Positions 23,721 through 37,164 of a stretch of DNA of 64,000 bases are shown one piece after another (positions within the stretch are counted from its first letter, which is position 1; each line of letters opens with the position of its first letter). Position numbers and translations under genes: made by a program. The stretch is from Larix kaempferi. Its lineage: Eukaryota; Streptophyta; Pinopsida; Pinales; Pinaceae. Location of the stretch: NCBI GenBank assembly GCA_027924585.1, contig BSBM01000917.1:9353501-9417500 (forward strand), written 5' to 3'. The notes under the pieces were generated by a model. The model worked only from the letters and a program-made list of their open reading frames with translations, ran no database searches and was not told the origin of the DNA.

Positions 23721-26400
23721 GAATGTGCATACTTTATTGATTCCATTTATGAAATAAAACACATTTTCTAAAAACTCGTGTTTTTTAAGAAATCATGTAA
23801 ACCTTCTAGAAGCTGTGATTTTAAAAAATGAGGGAAGTAAGCTTTTCTTATTTCCGGACGCATGCGCAAACTATAGAAAGTCGTTATGACATAGAATGTG
23901 TATACTTTGTAGATTCCATTTATGAAATAAAACAAATTTTCTAAAAACTCGTGTTTTTTACGAAATCATGTAAACCTTCTAGAAGCTCTGATTTTAAAAA
24001 ACGGTGAAAGAAAGCTTTTCTTATTTCCGGACGAATGCGCAAACTATAGAAAGTCATTATGACGTAGAATATGCATACTTTAATGATTCCATTTAAGAAA
24101 TAAAACACATTTTCTAAAAACTCGTGTTTTTTACGAAATCATGTAAACCTTCTAGAAGCTGTGATTTTTAAAAACGGTGGAAATAAGCTTTTCTTATTTC
24201 CGAACGCATGCGCAAACTATAGAAAGTCATTATGACGTAGAATGCGCATACTTTGTAGATTCCATTTATGAAATAAAACACATTTTCTAAAAACTCGTGT
24301 TTTTTACGAAATCATGTAAACCTTTTAACAACTGTGATTTTAAAAAACGGTGGAAGTAAGCTTTTCTTATTTCCGGACGCATGCATAAACTATAGAAAGT
24401 TGTTATGACGTGGAATGTGCATACTTTGTTGATTCCATTTATGAAATAAAACACATTTTCTAAAAACTCGTGTTTTTTAAGAAATCATATAAACCTTCTA
24501 GAAGCTGTGATTTTAAAAAACGGGGGAAGTAAGCTTTTCTTATTTCCAAACGCATGCATAAACTATAGAAAGTCGTTATGACGTAGAATGTGCATACTTT
24601 GTTGATTGCCTTTATGAAATAAAACACACTTTCTAAAAACTCGTGTTTTTTACGAAATCATGTAAACCTTCTAGAAGCTGTGATTTTAAAAAACGGTGGA
24701 AGTAAGCTTTTCTTATTTCCGGACACATTCGCAAACTATAGAATTTCGTTATGACGTAGAATGTGCATACTTTGTAGATTCCATTTATGAAATAAAACAC
24801 ATTTTCTAAAAACTCATGTTTTTTACGAAATCATATAAACCTTCTAGAAGCTGTGATTTTAAAAAACGGTTGATTAAGCTTTTCTTATTTCCGGACGCAT
24901 GCGCAAACTATATAAAGTCGTTATGACGTAGAATGTGCATACTTTGTAGATTCCATTTATGAAATAAAACACATTTTCTAATCACTCGTGTTTTTTTACG
25001 AAATCATGTAAACCTTCTAGAGGCTGGGATTTTAAAAAAACTGTCGAAGTAAGCTTTTCTTATTTCCGGACGCATGCGTAAAGTATAGAATGTCGTTATG
25101 ACTTAGAATGTGCATACTTTGTTGATTCTATTTATGAAATAAAACACATTTTCTAAAAAATCGTGTTTTTTACGAAATCATGTAAACCTTCTAGATGCTG
25201 TGATTTTAAAAAACGGGAGAAGTAAGCTTTTCTTATTTCCGGACGCATGCGCAAAGTATAGAAAGTCGTTATGACGTAGAATGTGCATACTTTGTTGATT
25301 CCATTTATGAAATAAAACACATTTTCTAAAAACTCGTGTTTTTTAAGAAATCATGTAAACCTTCTAGAAGCTGTGATTTTAAAAAACGGGGGAAGTAAGC
25401 TTTTCTTATTTCTGGACGGATGCGCAAACTATAGAAAGTCGTTAAGACGTAGAATGTGCATACTTTGTTGATTCCATTTATGAAATAAAACACATTTTCT
25501 AAAAACTCATGTTTTTTACGAAATCATGTAAACCTTCTGGAAGCTGTGATTTTAAAAAACGGTGGAAGTAAGCTTTACTTATTTCCGGACGCATGCGAAA
25601 ACTATAGAAAGTCGTTATGACGTAGAATGTGCATACTTTGCTGATTCCATTTATGAAATAAAACACATTTTCTAAAAACTCGTTTTTTTTAAGAAATCAT
25701 GTAAACCTTCTAGAAGCTGTGATTTTAAAAAACGGGGGAAATAAGCTTTTCTTATTTCCGGACGCATGCGCAAACTATAGAAAGTCGTTATGACGTAGAA
25801 TGTGCATACTTTGTTGATTCCATTTATGAAATAAAACACATTTTCTAAAAACTCGTGTTTTTTAAGAAATCATGTAAACCTTCCAGAAGCTGTGATTTTA
25901 AAAAACGGGGGAAGTAAGCTTTTCTTATTTCCAAACGCATGCGCAAACAATAGAAAGTCGTTATGATGTAGAATGTGCATACTTTGTTGATTCCATTTAT
26001 GAAATAAAACACATTTTCTAAAAACTCGTGTTTTTTAAGAAATCATGTAAAACTTCTAGAAGCTGTGATTTTAAAAAACGGGGGGAAGTAAGCTTTTCTT
26101 ATTTCCAGACGCATGCGCAAACTATAGAAAGTCGTTATGACGTAGAATGTGCATACTTTGTAGATTCCATTTATGAAATAAAACACATTTTCTAAAAACT
26201 CGTGTTTTTGGCGAAATCATGTAAACCTTCTAGAAGCTGTGATTTTAAAAAACGGGGGAAGTAAGCTTTTCTTATTTCCGGACGCATGCGCAAACTATAG
26301 AAATTCGTTATGACGTAGAATGTGCATACTTTGTAGATTCCATTTATGAAATAAAACACATTTTTTAAAAACTCGTGTTTTTTTACGAAATCATGTAAAC
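23720..26400 (+). repeat. Diverged relatives of blocks Q, R and the TTTTAACA trio
   Basis: Tags appear in familiar order but with more changes: TTTTAACAACTG near 24,332, ATTGCCTTTATG near 24,605, GGTTGATT near 24,868, ACTGTCGAAG near 25,040, GGGAGAAG near 25,215 and GTTAAGACG near 25,442. The ATTGCC variant links this stretch to 45.7-47.4 kb and 57.6-59.3 kb more than to the left blocks. No gene is seen. Confidence 0.75.
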
Positions 26401-28503
26401 CTTCTAGAAGCTGTGATTTTAAAAAACGGGGGAAGTAAGCGTTACTTATTTCCAGACGCATGCGCAAACTATAGAAATTCGTTATGACGTAGAATGTGCA
26501 TACTTTGTAGATTCCATTTATGAAATAAAACACATTTTCTAAAAACTCGTGTTTTTTACGAAACCATGTAAACCTTCTAGAAGCTCTGATTTTAAAAAAC
26601 GGTGGAAGTAAGCTTTTCTTGTTTCCGGACGCATGCGTAAACTATAGAATGTCGTTATGACGTAGAATGTGCATACTTTGTAGATTCAAATTTATGAAAT
26701 AAAACACATTTTCTAAAAACTCGTGTTTTTTACGAAATCATGTAAACCTTCTAGAAGCTGTGATTTTAAAAAACGGGAGAAGTAAGTTTTTCTTATTTCC
26801 GGACGTATGCGCAAACTAAAGAAAGTTGTTATGACGTAGAATGTGCATACTTTGTAGATTCCATTTATGAAATAAAACACATTTTCTAAAAACTCGTGTT
26901 TTTTACGAAATCATGTAAACCTTCTAGAAGCTCTGATTTTAAAAAATTGTGAAAGTAAGCTTTTCTTATTTCCGGACGAATGTGCAAACTATAGAAAGTC
27001 GTTATGACGTAGAATGTGCATACTTTGTTGATTCCATTTAAGAAATAAAACACATTTTCTAAAAACTTGTGTTTTTTATGAAATCATGTAAACCTTCTAG
27101 AAGCTGTGATTTTAAAAAACGGTGGAAATAAGCTTTTCTTATTTCCGGACGCATGCGCAAACTATAGAAAGTCGTTATGACGTAGAATGTGCATACTTTG
27201 TAGATTCCATTTATGAAATAAAACACATTTTCTAAAAACTCGTGTTTTTTACGAAATCATGTAAACCTTCTAGAAGCTGTGATTTTAAAAAACGGGGCAA
27301 GTAAGCATTTCTTATTTCCGGACGCATGCGCAAACTATAGAAATTCGTTATGACGTAGAATGTGCATACTTTGTAGATTCCATTTATGAAATAAAACACA
27401 TTTATTAAAAACTCGTGTTTTTTACGAAATCATGTAAACATTCTAGAAGCTCTGATTTTAAAAAACGGTGGAAGTAAGCTTTTCTTGTTTCCGGACGCAT
27501 GCGTAAACTATAGAATGTCGTTATGACGTAGAATGTGCATACTTTGTAGTTTCAAATTTATGAAATAAAACACATTTTCTAAAAACTCGTGTTTTTTACG
27601 AAATCATGTAAACCTTCTAGAAGCTGTGATTTTAAAAAACGGGGGAAGTAAGTTTTTCTTATTTCCGGACGTATGTGCAAACTAAAGAAAGTTGTTATGA
27701 CGTAGAATGTGCATACTTTGTAGATTCCATTTATGAAATAAAACACATTTTCTAAAAACTCGTGTTTTTTACGAAATCATGTAAACCTTCTAGAAGCTCT
27801 GATTTTAAAAAATGGTGAAAGTAAGCTTTTCTTATTTCCGGACGAATGTGCAAACTATAGAAAGTCGTTATGACGTAGAATGTGCATACTTTGTTGATTC
27901 CATTTAAGAAATAAAACACATTTTCTAAAAACTTGTGTTTTTTATGAAATCATGTAAACCTTCTAGAAGCTGTGATTTTAAAAAACGGTGGAAATAAGGT
28001 TTTCTTATTTCCGGACGCATGCGCAAACTATAGAAAGTCGTTATGACGTAGAATGTGCATACTTTGTAGATTCCATTTATGAAATAAAACACATTTTCTA
28101 AAAACTCGTGTTTTTTACGAAATCATGTAAACCTTCTAGAAGCTGTGATTTTAAAAAACGGGGGAAGTAAGCGTTTCTTATTTCCGGACGCATGCGCAAA
28201 CTATAGAAATTCGTTATGACGTAGAATGTGCATACTTTGTAGATTCCATTTATGAAATAAAACACATTTATTAAAAACTCGTGTTTTTTACGAAATCATG
28301 TAAACATTCTAGAAGCTCTGATTTTAAAAAACGGTGGAAGTAAGCTTTTCTTATTTCCGGACGCATGCGCAAACTATAGAAGGTCGTTATGACGTAGAAT
28401 GTGCATACTTTGTAGATTCCATTTATGAAATAAAACATATTTTCTAAAAACTCGTGTTTTTTACGAAATCATGTAAACCTTCTAGAAGCTGTGATTTTAA
28501 AAA

Positions 28504-29195
28504 ACGGGGGAAGTAAGTTTTTCTTATTTCCGGACGTATGCGCAAACTATAGAAAGTTGTTATGACGTAGAATGTGCATACTTTGTAGATTCCATTTATG
28601 AAATAAAACACATTTTCTAAAAACTCGTGTTTTTTATGAAATCATGTAAACCTTCTAAAAGCTCTGATTTTAAAAAATGGTGAAAGTAAGCTTTTCTTAT
28701 TTCCGGACGAATGCGCAAACTATAGAAAGTCGTTATGACGTAGAATGTGCATACTTTGTTGATTCCATTTAAGAAATAAAACACATTTTCTAAAAACTTG
28801 TGTTTTTTATGAAATCATGTAAACCTTCTAGAAGCTGTGATTTTAAAAAACGGGGGAAGTAAGTTTTTCTTATTTCCGGACGTATGCGCAAACTATAGAA
28901 AGTTGTTATGACGTAGAATGTGCATACTTTGTAGATTCCATTTATGAAATAAAACACATTTTCTAAAAACTCGTGTTTTTTATGAAATCATGTAAACCTT
29001 CTAGAAGCTCTGATTTTAAAAAATGGTGAAAGTAAGCTTTTCTTATTTCCGGACGAATGCGCAAACTATAGAAAGTCGTTATGACGTAGAATGTGCATAC
29101 TTTGTTGATTCCATTTAAGAAATAAAACACATTTTCTAAAAACTTGTGTTTTTTATGAAATCATGTAAACCTTCTAGAAGCTGTGATTTTAAAAA
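28504..29195 (+). repeat. Tandem duplication of a two-monomer unit (346 bp)
   Basis: A dimer of one GGGGGAAGTAAGTTTTT / GACGTATG unit and one GGTGAAAG / GACGAATG / TTTAAGAAAT unit is present at about 28,504-28,849 and again at about 28,850-29,195. The two copies are almost identical. Confidence 0.85.
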
Positions 29196-29197
29196 AC

Positions 29198-29730
29198 GGT
29201 GGAAATAAGCTTTTCTTATTTCCGGACGCATGCGCAAACTATAGAAAGTCGTTATGACGTAGAATGTTCATACTTTGTTGATTCCATTTAAGAAATAAAA
29301 CACATTTTCTAAAAACTCGTGTTTTTTATGAAATCATGTAAACCTTCTAGAAGCTGTGATTTTAAAAAACGGTGGAAATAAGCTTTTCTTATTTCCGGAC
29401 GTATGCGCAAACTATAGAAAGCCGTTATGACGTAGAATGTGCATACTTTGTTGATTCCATTTAAGAAATAAAACACATTTTCTAAAAACTTGTGTTTTTT
29501 ATGAAATCATGTAAACCTTCTAGAAGCTGTGATTTTAAAAAACGGTGGAAATAAGCTTTTCTTATTTCCGGACGCATGCGCAAACTATAGAAAGTCGTTA
29601 TGACGTAGAATGTGCATACTTTGTTGATTCCATTTAAGAAATAAAACACATTTTCTAAAAACTTGTGTTTTTTATGAAATCATGTAAACCTTCTAGAAGC
29701 TGTGATTTTAAAAAACGGTGGAAATAAGTT
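29198..29730 (+). repeat. Run of consecutive same-subtype monomers
   Basis: GGTGGAAATAAG occurs at 29,198, 29,371, 29,544 and 29,717, exactly 173 bp apart. Each of the units that follow has TTGTTGATT and TTTAAGAAAT (the last has TTGTAGATT). Elsewhere this subtype occurs singly, so this is a local single-monomer amplification. Confidence 0.85.
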
Positions 29731-30754
29731 TTTCTTCTTTCCGGACGTATGCGCAAACTAAAGAAAGTTGTTATGACGTAGAATGTGCATACTTTGTAGA
29801 TTCCATTTAAGAAATAAAACACATTTTCTAAAAACTCGTGTTTTTTACGAAATCATGTAAACATTCTAGAAGCTCTGATTTTAAAAAACGGTGGAAGTAA
29901 GCTTTTCTTGTTTCCGGACGCATGCGTAAACTATAGAATGTCGTTATGACGTAGAATGTGCATACTTTGTAGATTCAAATTTATGAAATAAAACACATTT
30001 TCTAAAAACTCGTGTTTTTTACGAAATCATGTAAACCTTCTAGAAGCTGTGATTTTAAAAAACGGGGGAAGTAAGTTTTTCTTATTTCCGGACGTATGTG
30101 CAAACTAAAGAAAGTTGTTATGACGTAGAATGTGCATACTTTGTAGATTCCATTTATGAAATAAAACACATTTTCTAAAAACTCGTGTTTTTTACGAAAT
30201 CATGTAAACCTTCTAGAAGCTCTGATTTTAAAAAATGGTGAGAGTAAGCTTTTCTTATTTCCGGACGAATGTGCAAACTATAGAAAGTCGTTATGACGTA
30301 GAATGTGCATACTTTGTTGATTCCATTTAAGAAATAAAACACATTTTCTAAAAACTTGTGTTTTTTATGAAATCATGTAAACCTTCTAGAAGCTGTGATT
30401 TTAAAAAACGGTGGAAATAAGCTTTTCTTATTTCCGGACGCATGCGCAAACTATAGAAATTCGTTATGACGTAGAATGTGCATACTTTGTAGATTCCATT
30501 TATGAAATAAAACACATTTATTAAAAACTCGTGTTTTTTACGAAATCATGTAAACATTCTAGAAGCTCTGATTTTAAAAAATGGTGGAAGTAAGCTTTTC
30601 TTATTTCCGGACGCATGCGCAAACTATAGAAGGTCGTTATGACGTAGAATGTGCATACTTTGTAGATTCCATTTATGAAATAAAACAAATTTTCTAAAAA
30701 CTCGTGTTTTTTACGAAATCATGTAAACCTTCTAGAAGCTGTGATTTTAAAAAA

Positions 30755-32138
30755 CGGGGGAAGTAAGTTTTTCTTATTTCCGAACGCATGCGCAAACTAT
30801 AGAAAGTCGTTATGACGTAGAATGTGCATACTTTGTAGATTCCATTTATGAAATAAAACATATTTTCTAAAAACTCGTGTTTTTTACGAAATCATGTAAA
30901 CCTTCTAGAAGCTGTGATTTTAAAAAACGGGGGAAGTAAGTTTTTCTTATTTCCGGACGTATGCACAAACTATAGAAAGTTGTTATGACGTAGAATGTGC
31001 ATACTTTGTAGATTCCATTTATGAAATAAAACACATTTTCTAAAAACTCGTGTTTTTTATGAAATCATGTAAACCTTCTAGAAGCTCTGATTTTAAAAAA
31101 TGGTGAAAGTAAGCTTTTCTTATTTCCGGACGAATGCGCAAACTATAGAAAGTCGTTATGACGTAGAATGTGCATACTTTGTTGATTCCATTTAAGAAAT
31201 AAAACACATTTTCTAAAAACTTGTGTTTTTTATGAAATCATGTAAACCTTCTAGAAGCTATGATTTTAAAAAACGGTGGAAATAAGCTTTTCTTATTTCC
31301 GGACGCATGCGCAAACTATAGAAAGTCGTTATGACGTAGAATGTGCATACTTTGTAGATTCCATTTATGAAATAAAACACATTTTCTAAAAACTCGTGTT
31401 TTTTACGAAATCATGTAAACCTTCTAGAAGCTGTGATTTTAAAAAACGGGGGAAGTAAGTTTTTCTTATTTCCGAACGCATGCGCAAACTATAGAAAGTC
31501 GTTATGACGTAGAATGTGCATACTTTGTAGATTCCATTTATGAAATAAAACATATTTTCTAAAAACTCGTGTTTTTTACGAAATCATGTAAACCTTCTAG
31601 AAGCTGTGATTTTAAAAAACGGGGGAAGTAAGTTTTTCTTATTTCCGGACGTATGCGCAAACTATAGAAAGTTGTTATGACGTAGAATGTGCATACTTTG
31701 TAGATTCCATTTATGAAATAAAACACATTTTCTAAAAACTCGTGTTTTTTATGAAATCATGTAAACCTTCTAGAAGCTCTGATTTTAAAAAATGGTGAAA
31801 GTAAGCTTTTCTTATTTCCGGACGAATGCGCAAACTATAGAAAGTCGTTATGACGTAGAATGTGCATACTTTGTTGATTCCATTTAAGAAATAAAACACA
31901 TTTTCTAAAAACTTGTGTTTTTTATGAAATCATGTAAACCTTCTAGAAGCTGTGATTTTAAAAAACGGTGGAAATAAGCTTTTCTTATTTCCGGACGCAT
32001 GCGCAAACTATAGAAAGTCGTTATGACGTAGAATGTGCATACTTTGTAGATTCCATTTATGAAATAAAACACATTTTCTAAAAACTCGTGTTTTTTACGA
32101 AATCATGTAAACCTTCTAGAAGCTGTGATTTTAAAAAA
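30755..32138 (+). repeat. Tandem duplication of a four-monomer unit (692 bp)
   Basis: The series TCCGAACG, AACATATTTTC, GACGTATG, GGTGAAAG, GACGAATG, TTTAAGAAAT and GGAAATAAGC runs from about 30,755 to 31,446 and again from 31,447 to 32,138. A third partial start lies near 32,487 (TCCGAACG then AACATATTTTC). Confidence 0.85.
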
Positions 32139-33999
32139 CGGGGGAAGTAAGCGTTTCTTATTTCCGGACGCATGCGCAAACTATAGAAATTCGTTATGAC
32201 GTAGAATGTGCATACTTTGTAGATTCCATTTATGAAATAAAACACATTTTCTAAAAACTCGTGTTTTTTACGAAATCATGTAAACATTCTAGAAGCTCTG
32301 ATTTTAAAAAATGGTGGAAGTAAGCTTTTCTTATTTCCGGACGCATGCGCAAACTATAGAAGGTCGTTATGACGTAGAATGTGCATACTTTCTAGATTCC
32401 ATTTATGAAATAAAACACATTTTCTAAAAACTCATGTTTTTTACGAAATCATGTAAACCTTCTAGAAGCTGTGATTTTAAAAAACGGGGGAAGTAAGTTT
32501 TTCTTATTTCCGAACGCATGCGCAAACTATAGAAAGTCGTTATGACGTAGAATGTGCATACTTTGTAGATTCCATTTATGAAATAAAACATATTTTCTAA
32601 AAACTCGTTTTTTTTACGAAATCATGTAAACCTTCTAGAAGCTGTGATTTTAAAAAACGGTGGAATTAAGCTTTTCTTATTTCCGGACGAATGCGCAAAC
32701 TATAGAAAGTCATTTTGATGTAGAATGTGCATACTTTGTTGATTCCATTTATGAAATAAAACACATTTTCTAAAAACTCGTGTTTTTTAAGAAATCATGT
32801 AAACCTTCTAGAAGCTGTGATTTTAAAAAACGGGGGAAGTAAGTTTTTCTTATTTCCGGACGGATGCGAAAACTATAGAAAGTCGTTATGACGTAGAATG
32901 TGCATACTTTGTAGATTCCATTTATGAAATAAAACACATTTTCTAAAAACTCGAGTTTTTTACGAGATCATGTAAACCTTCTAGAAGCTGGGATTTTAAA
33001 AAACGGTGAAAGTAAGCTTTTCTTATTTCTGGACGAATGCGCAAACTATACAAAGTCATTTTGATGTAGAATGTGCATACTTTGTTGATTCCATTTATGA
33101 AATAAAAAACATTTTCTAAAAACTCGTGTTTTTTAAGAAATCATGTAAACCTTCTAGAAGCTGTGATTTTAAAAAACGGGGGAAGTAAGCTTTTCTTATT
33201 TCCAAACGCATGCGCAAACTATAGAAAGTCGTTATGACGTAGAATGTGCATACTTTGTAGATTCCATTTATGAAATAAAACACATTTTCTAAAAACTCAT
33301 GTTTTTTAAGAAATCATGTAAACCTTCTAGAAGCTGTGATTTTAAAAAACGGGGGAAGTAAGTTTTTCTGATTTCCGGACGTATGCGCAAACTATAGAAA
33401 GTTGTTATGACGTAGAATGTGCATACTTTGTAGATTCCATTTATGAAATAAAACACATTTTCTAAAAACTCGTGTTTTTTACGAAATCATGTAAACCTTC
33501 TAGAAGCTCTGATTTTAAAAAATGGTGAAAGTAAGCTTTTCTTATTTCCGGACGAATGCGCAAACTATAGAAAGTCGTTATGACGTAGAATGTGCATACT
33601 TTGTTGATTCCATTTAAGAAATAAAACACATTTTCTAAAAACTTGTGTTTTTTATGAAATCATGTAAACCTTCTAGAAGCTGTGATTTTAAAAAACGGTG
33701 GAAATAAGCTTTTCTTATTTCTGGACGAATGCGCAAACTATACAAAGTCATTTTGATGTAGAATGTGCATACTTTGTTGATTCCATTTATGAAATAAAAC
33801 ACATTTTCTAAAAACTCGTGTTTTTTACGAAATCATGTAAACATTCTAGAAGCTTTGATTTTAAAAAACGGTGGAAGTAAGCTTTTCTTATTTTCGGACG
33901 CATGCGCAAACTATAGAAGGTCGTTATGACGTAGAATGTGCATACTTTGTAGATTCCATTTATGAAATAAAACACATTTTCTAAAAACTCGTGTTTTTT

Positions 34000-36900
34000 A
34001 CGAAATCATGTAAACCTTCTAGAAGCTGTGATTTTAAAAAACGGGGGAAGTAAGTTTTTCTTAGTTCCGAACGCATGCGCAAACTATAGAAAGTCGTTAT
34101 GACGTAGAATGTGCATACTTTGTAGATTCCATTTATGAAATAAAACATATTTTCTAAGAACTCGTGTTTTTTACGAAATCATGTAAACCTTCTAGAAGCT
34201 GTGATTTTAAAAAACGGTGGAATTAAGCTTTTCTTATTTCCGGACGAATGCGCAAACTATAGAATGTGAATACTTTGTTGATTCCATTTATGAAATAAAA
34301 CACATTTTCTAAAAACTCGTGTTTTTTAAGAAATCATGTAAACCTTCTAGAAGCTGTGATTTTAAAAAACGGGGGAAGTAAGCTTTTCTTATTTCCAAAC
34401 GCATGCGCAAACAATAGAAAGTCGTTATGACGTAGAATGTGCATACTTTGTTGATTCCATTTATGAAATAAAACACATTTTCTAAAAACTCGTGTTTTTT
34501 AAGAAATCATGTAAACCTTCTAGAAGCTGTGATTTTAAAAAATGGGGGAAGTAAGCTTTTCTTATTTCCGGACGGATGCGAAAACTATAGAAAGTCGTTA
34601 TGACGTAGAATGTGCATACTTTGTAGATTCCATTTATGAAATAAAACACATTTCCTAAAAACTCGAGTTTTTTACGAAATCATGTAAACCTTCTAGAAGC
34701 TGTGATTTTAAAAAACGGTGAAAGTATGCTTTTCTTATTTCTGGACGAATGCGCAAACTATACAAAGTCATTTTGATGTAGAATGTGCATACTTTGTTGA
34801 TTCCATTTATGAAATAAAACACATTTTCTAAAAACTCGTGTTTTTTACGAAATCATGTAAACCTTCTAGAAGCTGTGATTTTAAAAAACGGGGGAAGTAA
34901 GCTTTTCTTATTTCCAAACGCATGCGCAAACTTTAGAAAGTCGTTATGACGTAGAATGTGCATACTTTGTAGATTCCATTTATGAAATAAAACATATTTT
35001 CTAAAAACTCGTGTTTTTTACGAAATCATGTAAACCTTCTAGAAGCTGTGATTTTAAAAAACGGTGGAATTAAGCTTTAATTATTTCCGGACGAATGCGC
35101 AAACTATAGAAAGTCATTTTGATGTAGAATGTGCATACTTTTTTGATTCCATTTATGAAATAAAACACATTTTCTAAAAACTCGTGTTTTTTAAGAAATC
35201 ATGTAAACCTTCTAGAAGCTGTGATTTTAAAAAACGGGGGAAGTAAGCTTTTCTTATTTCCAAACGCATGCGCAAACAATAGAAAGTCGTTATGACGTAG
35301 AATGTGGATACTTTGTTGATTCCATTTATGAAATAAAACACATTTTCTAAAAACTCGTGTTTTTTAAGAAATCATGTAAACCTTCTAGAAGCTGTGATTT
35401 TAAAAAATGGGGGAAGTAAGCTTTTCTTATTTCCGGACGGATGCGAAAACTATAGAAAGTCGTTAAGACGTAGAATGTGCATACTTTGTTGATTCCATTT
35501 ATGAAATAAAACACATTTTCTAAAAACTCGTGTTTTTTACGAAATCATGTAAACCTTCTGGAAGCTGTGATTTTAAAAAACGGTGGAAGTAAGCTTTTCT
35601 TATTTCCGGACGCATGCGCAAACTATAGAAAGTTGTTATGACGTAGAATGTGCATACTTTGCTGATTCCATTTATGAAATAAAACACATTTTCTAAAAAT
35701 TCTTGTTTTTTACGAAATCATGTAAACCTTCTAGAAGCTGTGATTTTAAAAAACGGGGGAATTAAGATTTTCTTATTTCCGGACGCATGTGCAAACTATA
35801 GAAAGTCGTTATGACGTAGAATGTGCATACTTTGTTGATTCCATTTATGAAATAAAACACATTTTCTAAACACTCGTGTTTTTTAAGAAATCATGTAAAC
35901 CTTCTAGAAGCTGTGATTTTAAATTACGGGGGAAGTAAGCTTTTCTTATTTCCGGACGCATGCGCAAACTATAGAAAGTCGTTATGCAGTAGAATGTGCA
36001 TAGTTTGTAGATTCCATTTATGAAATAAAACACATTTTCTAAAAACTCGTGTTTTTTACGAAATCATGTAAACCTTCTAGAAGCTGTGATTTTAAAAAAC
36101 GGTGGAAGTAAGCTTTTCTTATTTCCAGACGCATGCGCAAACTACAGAAAGTCGTTATCACGTAGAATGTGCATACTTTGTTGATTCCATTTATGAAATA
36201 AAACACATTTTCTAAAAACTCGTGTTTTTTAACAAATCATGTAAACCTTCTAGAAGCTGTGATTTTATAAAACGGGGGAAGTAAGCTTTTCTTATTTCCA
36301 AACGCATGCGCAAACAATAGAAAGTCGTTATGACGTAGAATGTGCATACTTTGTTGATTCCATTTATGAAATAAAACACATTTTCTAAAAACTCGTGTTT
36401 TTTAAGAAATCATGTAAACCTTCTAGATGCTGTGATTTTAAAAAATGGGGGAAGTAAGCTTTTCCTATTTCCGGACGGATGCGAAAACTATAGAAAGTCG
36501 TTATGACGTAGAATGTGCATACTTTGTAGATTCCATTTATGAAATAAAACACATTTTCTAAAAACTTGTGTTTTTTACGAAATCATGTAAACCTTCTAGA
36601 AGCTGTGATTTTAAAAAACGGTGGAAGTAAGGTTTTCTTATTTCCGGATGCATGCGCAAACTATAGAATGTCGTTATGACGTAGAATGTGCATACTTTGT
36701 AGATTCCATTTATGAAATAAAACACATTTTCTAAAAAAATCGTGTTTTTTACGAAATCATGTAAACCTTCTAGAAGCTGTGATTTTAAAAAACAGGGGAA
36801 GTAAGCTTTTCTTATTTCCAAATGCATGCGCAAAGTATAGAAAGTCGTTATGACGTAGAATGTGCATACTTTGTTGATTCTATTTATGAAATAAAACACA

Positions 36901-37150
36901 TTTTCTAAAAACTCGTGTTTTTTAAGAAATCATGTAAACCTTCTAGAAGCTGTGATTTTAAAAAACGGTGGAAGTAAGCTTCTCTTATTTCCGGACGCAT
37001 GCGCAAACTATAGAATGTCGTTATGACGTAGAATGTGCATACTTTGTAGATTCCATTTATGAAATAAAACACATTTTCTAAAAACTCGTGTTTTTTACGA
37101 AATCATGTAAACCTTCCAGATGCTGTGATTTTAAAAAACGGAGGAAGTAA
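34000..37150 (+). repeat. Mixed monomers right of the amplified zone
   Basis: About eighteen units. A CATTTTGATGTAG subtype recurs near 32,708, 33,059, 33,758, 34,769 and 35,112. A piece at 35,450-35,780 resembles block R (GTTAAGACG, CTTCTGGAAG, TTTGCTGATT). A piece at 35,980-36,700 resembles the TGCGGTAG part of block Q but has TGCAGTAG. No gene is seen. Confidence 0.7.
34256..34273 (+). repeat. Monomer with an 18 bp deletion
   Basis: The sequence passes from ACTATAGAA directly to TGTGAATAC, so the usual 18 bases carrying GTCGTTATGACG are missing. The lost stretch lies between two TAGAA copies 18 bp apart in the normal monomer, and one copy remains. This is the signature of deletion between short direct repeats. 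The TGACGT motif is lost. Confidence 0.85.
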
Positions 37151-37164
37151 GCTTTTCTTATTTC

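Larger units (their letters stand above)
26400..34000 (+). repeat. Zone of short higher-order repeats (865 bp main unit)
   Basis: The tag GGTGAAAG (GGTGAGAG in one unit) with a following GACGAATG and TTTAAGAAAT unit occurs near 26,947, 27,814, 28,679, 29,024, 30,237, 31,102, 31,794 and 33,525. The gaps are 5, 5, 2, 7, 5, 4 and 10 monomers. A second tag, GACGTATG, tracks it one to two monomers upstream. The zone looks freshly amplified by unequal exchange, in units far smaller than those on the left. Confidence 0.85.
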
